From: Bacillota bacterium | GTDB taxonomy: Bacteria > Bacillota > Bacilli > Bacillales > Cytobacillaceae | DNA length: 10,174 nt | Assembly (NCBI GenBank): GCA_023389895.1 | Contig: JAEWDX010000228.1 | Location: forward strand, 1-10,174 | Direction: 5' to 3' | Shown here: positions 1-7,283 of the stretch, piece after piece | Layout of the letters: every line of letters starts with the position of its first letter | Numbering within the stretch: position 1 is the stretch's first letter | The notes under the pieces: generated by a model | What the model was told of the DNA's origin: nothing | Databases searched by the model: none | The model's input: the letters and a program-made list of their open reading frames with translations, nothing else | Program-made: the position numbers and the translations under genes

Positions 1-485
1 TTGGTCTAGAATCTCTTCAAGAAGCGTGGCTAGGCAATCCTAAGACTGCATTAATCGCGATTATTCTTATCAATTGCTGGTTCGGAATTGGCTTTTCCGT
101 ATTGATTTTCTTAGCGGGCTTTCAATCCATTCCGAAAGAACTGATAGAAGCTGCTACATTAGATGGGGCGAAAGGTTCTACCATTTTAACGCGAATTATG
201 ATCCCATTAATGGTTCCGTCCATTATGATCATCACAGTTTTGACATTTATCCAATCGTTTGAAGCCTTTGAACTTGTCTATGCGATGCAAGGATCACAAG
301 GAGAGCCATATCGTTCAACAGATACATTGGCCGTCTATTTCTATCGCCTTGCCTTTGGTGGATCTTCTGGAGATTCCACCGCAATTGGACTTGGCTCCGC
401 TTTAGCGGTCGTTTTATTCATCTTTATCTCAACATTTACAGCTATCCTATTAAAATTAATGCAGAAAAAAGAAGTCGAGATGTAA
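1..485 (+). CDS. Sugar ABC transporter permease, MalF/UgpA type (5' end outside window)
   Basis: This is the C-terminal 160 residues of an inner-membrane permease of a carbohydrate ABC importer; the first full codon is at position 3 and the TAA stop is at 483-485. The reading frame is open to the window edge, and the family is usually about 290-300 residues, so roughly the first half is missing. The EAA loop that docks on the ATPase is clear: KELIEAATLDGAKG followed by IMIPLMVPS. Hydrophobic segments flank it, near IAIILINCWFGIGFSVLIFL, SIMIITVLTFIQSF and LAVVLFIFISTFTAILL. It is followed after 38 bases by its MalG-like partner, then by a kinase and MurQ, so the inferred cargo is a murein amino sugar. 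The solute-binding protein and any dedicated ATPase are not in view. The family is certain; the substrate rests only on context. Confidence 0.93.
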   Translation, partial: GLESLQEAWLGNPKTALIAIILINCWFGIGFSVLIFLAGFQSIPKELIEAATLDGAKGSTILTRIMIPLMVPSIMIITVLTFIQSFEAFELVYAMQGSQGEPYRSTDTLAVYFYRLAFGGSSGDSTAIGLGSALAVVLFIFISTFTAILLKLMQKKEVEM

Positions 486-510
486 TTAGAAAAGCGGAAG
501 CTGGACAGAA

Positions 511-516
511 AGGAGG
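511..516 (+). promoter_or_regulatory. Ribosome binding site deciding a TTG start
   Basis: AGGAGG lies 7 bases before the TTG at 524. No ATG or GTG in a suitable place competes, so this site fixes the unusual start of the second permease. Confidence 0.8.
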
Positions 517-523
517 AAGTCAA

Positions 524-1348
524 TTGAAACAGACAATCTGGACAAGACCGTTTTATTACGTTATTGCCTTTTTATTTGCTACGATAAGTCTATATCCGAT
601 TTTCTTAATGATTCTATCCTCTTTTAAACCGAGTGCAGAAATATTTATGAATCCATTGGCATGGCCAAAAGCCTTTAGCCTAGAAACATATCGTAATCTT
701 TTGGATCAAATTCCGTTTATGACTTATCTGTATAATAGTGTAATCGTAAGCATTGCCTCTGTTTTACTCGTAATTATAACCACATCGCTAGCTGCCTTCT
801 ATATTGCTAGATATACATTTTGGTGGAATAATATTTTGTTTTTCTTTTTTCTAATGGGAATGATGATTCCGATTAAATTAGGGATTGTCCCCCTCTTTAT
901 CTTAATGAAGGATTTAGGATTAACAAACTCTTTATGGTCGCTGATCTTAATGTATACAGCACAAGGAATTCCGCTATCGATATTAATTTTAACAGGATTT
1001 TTTCGAACGATGCCAATGGAGCTGGAAGAAGCTGCGCGTATGGATGGAGCAAGTGACTTGCGGATTTTATGGAATGTAGTCCTGCCTTTAATGCGTCCGG
1101 CATTAGGAACGGTCATGATTATAAACTTTATTAATGCTTGGAATGATTTCTTTTTCCCATTAATTTTCATCTCGGATGAAATGAAAAAGACGATTCCTAT
1201 CGGGATGATGAAATTATTTGGCGAATATTCTGCGGACTGGGGAGCCTTATTTGCAGGATTGACGTTATCCTCCTTGCCAATGATTGTTCTCTTCTTCATC
1301 GCATCGAAGCAATTTATGGAGGGGCTGACAGCAGGTGCCGTTAAATAA
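524..1348 (+). CDS. Sugar ABC transporter permease, MalG/UgpE type
   Basis: This is the second permease half of the importer, complete at 274 residues, which is normal for the MalG group. Six hydrophobic segments can be seen, near residues 11-31, 71-93, 104-126, 138-160, 193-212 and 241-262. The EAA loop is at about 168-190 (LEEAARMDGASDLRILWNVV, then LPLM) and should contact the ATPase. The C-terminus GLTAGAVK is typical of MalG-like proteins. Translation starts at TTG, supported by a perfect ribosome binding site. Its last 14 bases overlap the kinase gene, which indicates co-transcription and probably translational coupling. It would form a heterodimeric channel with the upstream permease. 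The substrate is inferred from the linked kinase and MurQ as a murein amino sugar such as MurNAc; GlcNAc or a disaccharide is also possible. Confidence 0.94.
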   Translation: MKQTIWTRPFYYVIAFLFATISLYPIFLMILSSFKPSAEIFMNPLAWPKAFSLETYRNLLDQIPFMTYLYNSVIVSIASVLLVIITTSLAAFYIARYTFWWNNILFFFFLMGMMIPIKLGIVPLFILMKDLGLTNSLWSLILMYTAQGIPLSILILTGFFRTMPMELEEAARMDGASDLRILWNVVLPLMRPALGTVMIINFINAWNDFFFPLIFISDEMKKTIPIGMMKLFGEYSADWGALFAGLTLSSLPMIVLFFIASKQFMEGLTAGAVK

Positions 1349-2336
1349 TCAATTGTATATTGCCTTCGACGGTGGAGGAACGAAAACAGAATGCCTTATT
1401 GGAGATTCGCATGGTCGCATTTGGGCTACTGTAAAAGGCTCTTCGACGAATCTTAAATCAAGGTCTGCGGAAAAAGTAAGGGAGGAGATTCATCATTTAT
1501 TAGATGAGCTTTTCCAAAAAGAGAATATCACGAAGAACCAAATAAAAGGAGTCTTCGTATCAACAGCTGGTGGAGACAGGGAAGAGGATCGGAAACGCTG
1601 GGAGCAATGGATTCTTGCCTATGGAATAAAGCCTTATCAGCTTAATATTGCCAATGATGCCGTTGCCGCTTTAGCTTCTGGGACGAAGGCGAAGAATGGC
1701 ATCGTCCTGATTGCTGGAACAGGATCAATCGCTTATTCGGTGAACGATGGAGTGGAAAAGCCGATACGGGTTGGGGGCTGGGGCTACTTATTAGGTGATG
1801 AAGGCAGTGGTTATGACATTGGCAATAAAGCATTAAGAATGATCATTCACTCACACGATGGAAGGGATGACAAACGGGAGAAGTTTGCCGGATATATTTT
1901 GGAACAAATAGGTTTAGACAATCCAGATCAATTAATTACTTTTATATATGAAAATCCGTATCCGAGAAAATTAATTGCTTCGATTGCAAAACATGTAATT
2001 TCATTAGCTGAACAAGGCGAACCTGCTGCAAAAGCAATTATCCAGCAGGCGATTGATCAATTAATGGAACTAGTCGTTCCGCTTATTCGTCATGACGGCA
2101 TCCAAATTCCATTAGTCGTTTCTGGTGGATTATTTCTTTCCACCTATTTTAAACAAACATTTAAGAAATCGATGCAGCTAAAAAGTTATACTTTCCCTAT
2201 TATTTCCCCGCAATATCCACCCGTTGTTGGCGCTTATATGAACGCTCTAATCCAAGGAGGAGAAATGATGACTGATGAAGTCGAGAATAACATCAATCAA
2301 TCGTGGAATAGAGCCGATACGGAGGCAGAAAAATGA
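1335..2336 (+). CDS. BadF/BadG/BcrA/BcrD-family amino-sugar kinase (probable MurNAc/GlcNAc kinase)
   Basis: This cytoplasmic kinase of the ASKHA fold has 333 residues and would phosphorylate an N-acetyl amino sugar using ATP. Visible elements are the N-terminal phosphate loop DGGGTKT (12-18), the NDAVAA segment with the likely catalytic Asp108, GTGS (128-131), GGWG (147-150), GDEGSG (154-159) and a C-terminal SGG adenosine-type motif (263-265). The chosen GTG start has GGAGGGG at 1318-1324, 10 bases upstream, inside the permease gene; a TTG at 1353 is a weaker alternative. The gene sits directly before murQ, whose substrate is MurNAc-6-phosphate. MurK of Clostridium acetobutylicum, a member of this family, phosphorylates both MurNAc and GlcNAc, so a MurK role is the best inference. 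The last 25 or so residues are polar and contain an internal ribosome-binding-like site. A plain GlcNAc kinase is the main alternative. Confidence 0.88.
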   Translation: MPLNNQLYIAFDGGGTKTECLIGDSHGRIWATVKGSSTNLKSRSAEKVREEIHHLLDELFQKENITKNQIKGVFVSTAGGDREEDRKRWEQWILAYGIKPYQLNIANDAVAALASGTKAKNGIVLIAGTGSIAYSVNDGVEKPIRVGGWGYLLGDEGSGYDIGNKALRMIIHSHDGRDDKREKFAGYILEQIGLDNPDQLITFIYENPYPRKLIASIAKHVISLAEQGEPAAKAIIQQAIDQLMELVVPLIRHDGIQIPLVVSGGLFLSTYFKQTFKKSMQLKSYTFPIISPQYPPVVGAYMNALIQGGEMMTDEVENNINQSWNRADTEAEK

Positions 2337-3271
2337 ATCAAATGAATCCTTCATACTTAACTGAAATGAGAAATAAGAATTCTGAGAATTTACATCAATT
2401 CTCCACATTACAAATTATTCAATTGATGAATCAAGAAGATAAAAAGGTTCCTGACGTTGTTGAAGAGGCATTGCCGCAAATAAGTATCACGATCGATGCG
2501 GTAGTCGATGCATTACAGCGAGGGGGCAAGCTATTCTATATTGGGGCAGGAACGAGTGGGCGGCTTGGCGTATTAGATGCATCGGAATGTCCGCCTACAT
2601 TTGGTGTTCCACATGATTTAGTGAATGGGATTATTGCAGGTGGAGAAAAAGCGGTTCGTTTTCCAATTGAAAATGCTGAGGATGATCGGAAAGCTGGAAA
2701 TGCTGAGGTTGACCGTCTGCTCCATGTGAATGATATCATTATTGGAATTGCTTCTAGTGGCACAACTCCATTTGTATTAGGAGCGCTCGAAAAAGCAAAT
2801 GAAAAAAACATTCCAACAGTAGGGATTTCTTGTAATATTGGCTCTGAGCTTGCGAAGATCTCAAAATACCCGATTGAATTACCAGTTGGTCCTGAAATCG
2901 TAACGGGCTCCACACGTCTAAAAGCAGGAACAGCGCAAAAAATGGTCTTGAACATGATCTCTACAGCCAGCATGATTAAGCTTGGAAAAGTATATAAAAA
3001 CTTAATGGTCAATGTTCAAGCAACAAATGAAAAACTTAGACAGCGCTCGATTTCAATCATTCAAGATTTAACAGGTGTTGACGAAGCAACGGCTAAAAGG
3101 ATGAACGAAAAAGCAAATGGCGACACGCGAGTAGCCATTTTAATGACATTGTATTCCGTTGATTGTGAAACAGCCATCTCCACTCTTAATAAAAATAACG
3201 ATCATTTTCCAAAGGCGATGGCAGAACTTCAAAAGCTATCGTTAGTAAATGATGATAGATTGGGAGAATAG
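2333..3271 (+). CDS. murQ: N-acetylmuramic acid 6-phosphate etherase MurQ
   Basis: MurQ cleaves the D-lactyl ether of MurNAc-6-phosphate to give GlcNAc-6-phosphate and D-lactate in the cytoplasm, feeding murein sugars into amino-sugar catabolism. The protein has 312 residues, close to the family norm. It carries the SIS-domain signature IGAGTSGRLGVLDASECPPT (70-89) and the ENAEDD segment. Glu85 and Glu116 match the two catalytic glutamates of the E. coli enzyme (83 and 114) with a constant offset of two. TGSTRLKAGTAQKMVLNMIS (191-210) is also characteristic. The ATG at 2333 overlaps the kinase TGA by four bases and has GGAGG at 2321-2325, 7 bases away; an ATG at 2342 is less well placed. A terminator follows about 105 bases downstream, so murQ appears to be the last gene of the operon. 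No murR-type regulator or murP PTS gene is visible nearby. Confidence 0.96.
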   Translation: MNQMNPSYLTEMRNKNSENLHQFSTLQIIQLMNQEDKKVPDVVEEALPQISITIDAVVDALQRGGKLFYIGAGTSGRLGVLDASECPPTFGVPHDLVNGIIAGGEKAVRFPIENAEDDRKAGNAEVDRLLHVNDIIIGIASSGTTPFVLGALEKANEKNIPTVGISCNIGSELAKISKYPIELPVGPEIVTGSTRLKAGTAQKMVLNMISTASMIKLGKVYKNLMVNVQATNEKLRQRSISIIQDLTGVDEATAKRMNEKANGDTRVAILMTLYSVDCETAISTLNKNNDHFPKAMAELQKLSLVNDDRLGE

Positions 3272-3376
3272 CTGAGAGCTTTTATTAATGTATCACTCGC
3301 TGTGAATTCGTCATGGTGAAGTGTAGGGGAGTCCCTGCAAAAGGCATATAGAATCATGTGAACCGATCAACTTTTT

Positions 3377-3420
3377 AAAAGGGCATCCTACAAGCTAGCT
3401 ATGGATGCTCTTTTCCTTTT
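3377..3420 (+). terminator. Rho-independent terminator of the permease-kinase-murQ operon
   Basis: A 12-bp stem (3377-3388 with 3403-3414, one G-T wobble) closes a 14-base loop. The T-rich run TTTTCCTTTT at 3411-3420 overlaps and extends the second arm. It lies 105 bases after the murQ stop. An outer perfect inverted repeat, CCGATCAA at 3363-3370 and TTGATCGG at 3429-3436, brackets it and could extend the structure. Confidence 0.8.
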
Positions 3421-3448
3421 GAAAGATTTTGATCGGAGGAGGTTGATC

Positions 3449-3553
3449 GTGTTTTCAATGGCTATTCATAGGGCTGATAATAATTTACATCGTTCTGTAT
3501 TGACTAATATATTAGTAGCGATAAAATTAGATGCAAGAGCCTCTTCCCCTTAA
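3449..3553 (+). CDS. Possible small protein of 34 residues
   Basis: I do not recognise this ORF. It starts with GTG, preceded 6 bases upstream by GGAGGAGG (3435-3442), as good a ribosome binding site as any in the window, and ends at TAA 3551-3553. The product begins MFSMAIHRADNNLHRS, then has a short moderately hydrophobic stretch (VLTNILVAIKL), with no signal peptide or motif. Its binding site overlaps the outer arm of the inverted repeat around the preceding terminator. It may be a real small gene, the remnant of a larger one, or a chance ORF beside a purine-rich sequence. An ATG three codons inside is an alternative start, but it is spaced less well. Confidence 0.3.
   Translation: MFSMAIHRADNNLHRSVLTNILVAIKLDARASSP
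3500..3527 (+). promoter_or_regulatory. Candidate sigma-A-type promoter
   Basis: TTGACT (3500-3505), a 16-base spacer and TAAAAT (3522-3527) resemble a vegetative promoter directed towards the NERD gene, about 300 bases upstream of its start. It falls inside the possible small ORF, and the sequence is AT-rich, so a chance match is quite possible. Confidence 0.3.
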
Positions 3554-3814
3554 AAATCCACTTGATTATCCTCGAAGATCCACTTTTTTCTAATTCTTTG
3601 TTAGCAACCATATTTATCATTGCTGGAAGTGAATAGCGTTTTGATGTTGAGAAACTGGCAGTGCAGAAGATGCCTGGTGTAAATGTCAGTACAACTGTGA
3701 ATCACGCTGCTCGTCAATCGGTAAGTTAGAATTAATGTTTTATGATGATTTCGGATTATATTGTGTCCTTAAATTTGCTTGTGGGGAATGGAGGATCTGT
3801 AATTTTTCAAAAAT
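3554..3814. other. Stretch without a convincing gene
   Basis: I see no supportable gene, RNA or mobile element here. One frame reads DVEKLAVQKMPGVNVSTTVN and onward to a TAG at about 3729, but it is closed upstream by an in-frame TAG and has no ribosome binding site. An ATG at 3742 extends the NERD reading frame upstream by 29 codons but lacks a ribosome binding site. The stretch may hold the NERD leader or decayed coding sequence. Confidence 0.4.
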
Positions 3815-3819
3815 GGAGG
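3815..3819 (+). promoter_or_regulatory. Ribosome binding site deciding the NERD gene start
   Basis: GGAGG is followed 9 bases later by ATG at 3829. The longer in-frame ATG at 3742 has no such site, so the start at 3829 is preferred. Confidence 0.7.
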
Positions 3820-3828
3820 ATGGAGAAA

Positions 3829-4758
3829 ATGATAATCAAACCTAGAATTGAATCATTAGAGTTAAAGCTTATGAGATCATTACACAGAAGAATGGATTTT
3901 TCGGAGAAAGAAAAAAGTCATTATATCAATCTTGAAAAGGGATATAAAGGAGAGTTACTTTTCGATAGTTGGTTAGAGAGGAAACTATTTAATGAGCGGC
4001 TGATTCTAAATGATTTGCTGTTAGAAAGCAACAATACTGTTTTTCAAATCGACTCTTTAGTCATTACTTCTGAGACGACATTCCTCTTTGAGGTGAAAAA
4101 TTTTGAAGGTGATTTCCATCTGGAGGCTGATAGATTTTACACTCATCTGAAAAAGGAAATAAGCAACCCATTACTCCAGCTAGAACGAAGTGAATCGTTG
4201 TTGCGACGATTATTTCAGGAACATGGGTTTAATCCTGCCATTAAAGCATACGTCGTTTTTGTTAATCCCGAATTCTTCTTATATCGAACCCCACTTAATC
4301 TACCAATTATTTTTCCAACACAGCTAAATCGCTTTTTGAGTAACATGAACACAAAATCTTCGTTTATGAAAGAGGGGCATTCAAAGCTTGCTGAGAAATT
4401 AGTTGCTATTCAAAAGGATGAATCGCCTTACAAAAGATTACCGAGATTTAGCTATGAGCAACTTGAAAAAGGAGTAATTTGTAAATTTTGTTATTCTTTT
4501 ATTTTTGAAAGAAATGGGTCAAAAGTAATTTGTCATAAATGCGGTAAAACTGAAAATATGAATGAAGCTATTTTACGAACTGTGGAGGAATATATGCTTT
4601 TGTTTCCAAATCGAAGGATAACTTCAAGAGATATTTATGAATGGTGTAAAGGAATAAGATCCAAGAGCACTTTTATAAGACTTTTAAATGGTCACTATAC
4701 ACCCCATGGAAATGGAAGAGCGAGCTTCTATGTCAAAACTCAAACGAATGATGATTAA
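3829..4758 (+). CDS. NERD-domain (nuclease-related) protein with zinc ribbon
   Basis: The preferred start gives 309 residues beginning MIIKPRIE, as is common for Bacillus NERD proteins; starting at 3742 would add 29 unsupported residues. The NERD domain covers about residues 36-160. It shows GYKGE (38-42), an Asp in FQIDSLVIT (Asp75) and FEVKNFEG with Glu88 and Lys90, giving the E...D...ExK pattern of the restriction-endonuclease fold. A treble CxxC zinc ribbon follows, CKFC (218-221) and CHKC (235-238). The C-terminal tail (about 245-300) looks helical and may bind nucleic acid. The predicted role is a cytoplasmic DNA- or RNA-processing nuclease, but the cellular function of such proteins is not established. 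All putative catalytic residues are present. It stands alone: a terminator lies upstream and tandem repeats downstream, with no clear terminator after it and no neighbouring methylase or helicase. Confidence 0.85.
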   Translation: MIIKPRIESLELKLMRSLHRRMDFSEKEKSHYINLEKGYKGELLFDSWLERKLFNERLILNDLLLESNNTVFQIDSLVITSETTFLFEVKNFEGDFHLEADRFYTHLKKEISNPLLQLERSESLLRRLFQEHGFNPAIKAYVVFVNPEFFLYRTPLNLPIIFPTQLNRFLSNMNTKSSFMKEGHSKLAEKLVAIQKDESPYKRLPRFSYEQLEKGVICKFCYSFIFERNGSKVICHKCGKTENMNEAILRTVEEYMLLFPNRRITSRDIYEWCKGIRSKSTFIRLLNGHYTPHGNGRASFYVKTQTNDD

Positions 4759-4771
4759 TTTTTAAGATTAA

Positions 4772-4947
4772 AGAGTTGCCACGCAATGGTGCGAATCTAA
4801 TCAAAGAGAGCGGAAAATGCATAGAGTTGCCACGCAATGGTGTGAATCGAATCAAAGAGAGCGGAAAAAGAGTAGAGTTGCTACGCAATGGTGCGAATCG
4901 AATCAAAGAGAGCGGAAAAGGTATAGAGTTGCCACGCAATAGTGTTA
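4772..4947. repeat. 51-bp tandem repeat array, three full units and a partial fourth
   Basis: Units begin AGAGTTGC at 4772, 4823, 4874 and 4925, exactly 51 bases apart; the fourth diverges after about 23 bases. Three full units differ at three interior positions and in the last five or six bases of each unit. Because 51 is 17 codons and the unit lacks stops, the array is open on both strands. Forward it reads with the period LPRNGANRIKESGK, but the TTG at 4776 that could start it has no good ribosome binding site. All three interior substitutions fall at second codon positions of that frame and change the residue, which argues against a conserved peptide. Each unit holds small palindromes (TTGCCACGCAA and CGCAATGGTGCG). 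It fills the gap between the NERD and MMPL genes and may be a dispersed intergenic repeat; I cannot check that from this window. Confidence 0.9.
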
Positions 4948-5020
4948 ATTTTTTGGCAGAGGTAAAATAAAAGCGACAATTTTGTTAATATCCGTTAAAC
5001 TGAAAGAGCCTACGATGAAT

Positions 5021-5026
5021 AAGGAG
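5021..5026 (+). promoter_or_regulatory. Ribosome binding site deciding the MMPL gene start
   Basis: AAGGAG lies 9 bases before ATG at 5036. Earlier in-frame starts (TTG 4982, ATG 5015) have weak or no such sites, so the start at 5036 is preferred. Confidence 0.65.
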
Positions 5027-5035
5027 ATTGACGAT

Positions 5036-7168
5036 ATGCGTACACTTGCACAGTTTGTAACAAAATCTTATAAGTATATTCTCATTTTTTGGCTTATGCT
5101 AGCGATTGTGATGGCTTTTTTTGCGATAAGACTGCCATCCATGCTTCAAGGTGATGGCTTCAAGATGAATAGCGAGCATGCGGAAGTAATGGATATCGCA
5201 ACTGAAACATTTGATATGCCCGTATCCACCATTTTCCTTGTCTTTAATCAAGTAAATGATGAAAAAATCGAGGCTACCATTAATAAAATTAGTGATCTGA
5301 AAATAACCACTGAAATCATATCTCCACTTGAAGATGCTTCTCTTAAAAAAAATGACATTTCTTATGCGATGCTTCATTTTGATGATGAACATGAAGATAT
5401 GTCAAAAATTGTAACAGATATTCGCGAGGCAATAGGGGATGAGAAGGGCATTGGCCTAACGGGATCGCCTGTTATTTCGAAAGATATAAATGCTGCGAGT
5501 CAGCGAGATTTGATGATTGCTGAAGCGATTGGTCTGCCAATTGCGATTATTGTTCTCTTATTTGCCTTTGGGACAGTCGTTGCTTCTTGTATTCCACTAA
5601 TCATTGGCTTAAGTACAGTTATTGTTTCGTTTGGAGTACTAACTATTTTGGGCGGTCAAGTGGATCTGTCTATTTTTGTCTTGAACATCATTCCGATGCT
5701 TGGACTAGCATTGAGTATTGACTTTGCCTTGTTATTCATTAGTAGATATCGCGAGGAACGGAAAAAATCGGGTCTGCTCGAAGCGGTTACGACAACGATT
5801 CAAACAGCTGGACGAGCTGTTATTTTCTCAGCGTTCTGTGTTTTTATCGGTCTTGGAGCGATGCTGATTATAAAGGTAGAAATTTTTCAAAACATCGCAA
5901 TCGGGGGAATGATTGTTGTCGCGATGGCCGTCTTTAGTTCAGTTACACTTTTACCATCCATATTGATTATATTAGGGGATCGAATCGATAAATGGAAAGT
6001 GCTTAAAATAAAACAAAATGGAATAGATCGCTGGCGGATGTTTGCTAATGCTGTTATTAAACGACCTGTTATCATAACAATTTTCTCGCTCATTTTATTA
6101 GGAATTGCTCTTATTCCGGTTCGAAATATGGAATTGACGATTCCGACGATTGATTCTTTGCCGAAAACCTATGATTCTCGTCAAGCATATGAATTGCTTG
6201 AAAATGAATTTGATTTTGGTAAAAAATCCTCCGTCTATGTCATTGCGACGCGTGAGGATGGTTGGGAGAACACTACCGGTTTAGAAGAGATGAAAGCATT
6301 AGAAACAGAGCTATTAAGTGATAAATTAGTTAATAATGTTACAACGATTTATTCGTTAAGTGGCTTAAATCAACCAGAGGAATGGGAACAAGCAATGGCT
6401 GCTCCTGGAATGGAAGCGACATTAAAGCCTCTATCGGAAAAACTAATTAGAGATAAAAAGCTGTTTATTCCAGTGACACTTCATGCTTCAGGCACATCAA
6501 GCAAGGCACAGAATTGGGTCCGAAATTTATCGGATAAGGAAACGAAGTTCGATTTTCTCATTGGCGGACAGCCTAAATTTAATCAAGAAATTTTTGATGA
6601 AATCGCAAATAAAATATTTTTGGTTCTTACAATCATCATTGCTTCAACCTTTGTCATTTTGTTGATCGCTTTCCGATCCATTTTAATTCCAATTAAAGCG
6701 ATTTTCATGAATATATTTGGTTTATCCGCAACATTTGGTCTTCTCGTCTATATTTTTCAATATGGCCATTTTGGTCTGCCTGAGGGGACCATTGCGCTTA
6801 TTATTCCTGTTATCGTTTTTAGTCTTGTATTTGGCTTAAGTATGGACTATGAAGTATTTCTCATTTCCCGTATGCAGGAGGAGTATGCAAGCTCACTCAA
6901 TAATGACCATGCAACAGTTGAAGGACTTGCGTCAACGAGCAAAATTATTACGTCAGCTGCCTTAATCATGATTGTATTGACTGGAGCCTTTGCCTTTACT
7001 GATGTGATGCCAGTGAAACAAATTGGCGTTGGGATTGCCATCGCAGTCGCGATCGATGCGACAATCATTCGCCTTCTCCTTGTTCCAAGCTTAATGAAGC
7101 TGTTCGGAAAATGGAATTGGTGGCTTCCATTTCGAAAAGGCCCGTATAAAGCGGGTGGCTTGCATTAA
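5036..7168 (+). CDS. MMPL/RND-family membrane transporter (YdfJ-like)
   Basis: This large inner-membrane exporter has 710 residues from the preferred ATG, close to the usual size of Bacillus MMPL proteins such as YdfJ. The order is typical: TM1 (about 13-32), a first extracellular domain (33-160), TM2-TM6 (about 161-315), a cytoplasmic linker, TM7 (about 343-362), a second extracellular domain (363-525), then TM8-TM12 to about 690. The two halves repeat the proton-relay region in TM4 and TM10: SIDFALLFISRYREE with Asp229, and SMDYEVFLISRMQEE with Asp604-Tyr605. The first half has Asp-Phe where many relatives have Asp-Tyr. Such proteins use proton force to move lipids, peptides or hydrophobic drugs; the substrate here is unknown. 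No MarR or two-component regulator lies beside it. An ATG at 5015 or TTG at 4982 would add 7 or 18 residues. It ends at a strong terminator and converges on the next gene. Confidence 0.92.
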   Translation: MRTLAQFVTKSYKYILIFWLMLAIVMAFFAIRLPSMLQGDGFKMNSEHAEVMDIATETFDMPVSTIFLVFNQVNDEKIEATINKISDLKITTEIISPLEDASLKKNDISYAMLHFDDEHEDMSKIVTDIREAIGDEKGIGLTGSPVISKDINAASQRDLMIAEAIGLPIAIIVLLFAFGTVVASCIPLIIGLSTVIVSFGVLTILGGQVDLSIFVLNIIPMLGLALSIDFALLFISRYREERKKSGLLEAVTTTIQTAGRAVIFSAFCVFIGLGAMLIIKVEIFQNIAIGGMIVVAMAVFSSVTLLPSILIILGDRIDKWKVLKIKQNGIDRWRMFANAVIKRPVIITIFSLILLGIALIPVRNMELTIPTIDSLPKTYDSRQAYELLENEFDFGKKSSVYVIATREDGWENTTGLEEMKALETELLSDKLVNNVTTIYSLSGLNQPEEWEQAMAAPGMEATLKPLSEKLIRDKKLFIPVTLHASGTSSKAQNWVRNLSDKETKFDFLIGGQPKFNQEIFDEIANKIFLVLTIIIASTFVILLIAFRSILIPIKAIFMNIFGLSATFGLLVYIFQYGHFGLPEGTIALIIPVIVFSLVFGLSMDYEVFLISRMQEEYASSLNNDHATVEGLASTSKIITSAALIMIVLTGAFAFTDVMPVKQIGVGIAIAVAIDATIIRLLLVPSLMKLFGKWNWWLPFRKGPYKAGGLH

Positions 7169-7283
7169 TGAAAAGGTGTTATTTGTAAAATAACAAACAA
7201 AATTCAAGGCTATTCAAGAAAGTTCTTTACAATAGAAGGGGCTCTCAAGAAAGTACACTTTTGAGTTAATTGAATCAAAATTT

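Noticed and set aside
486..510. Short GAAAAGCGGAAGC stretch between the two permeases
   Set aside because: It recalls the start of an intergenic repeat seen in Bacillus genomes, but only about 13 bases match, from memory, with no second copy or palindrome here.
799..1299. Long minus-strand reading frame inside the MalG-like gene
   Set aside because: It is a shadow of a clearly conserved permease and has no family signature of its own.
3645..3729. Reading frame DVEKLAVQKMPGVNVSTTVN as a decayed gene, faintly like a LacI-type helix-turn-helix
   Set aside because: It is short, has no ribosome binding site and has an in-frame stop just upstream. The similarity is too weak to name a family.
4776..4970. 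A 64-residue repeat protein on the + strand, and a similar 68-residue one on the - strand
   Set aside because: Both arise from the 51-bp repeats lacking stops. There is no good ribosome binding site, the starts are non-ATG, and the unit differences are all amino-acid changing in the + frame.
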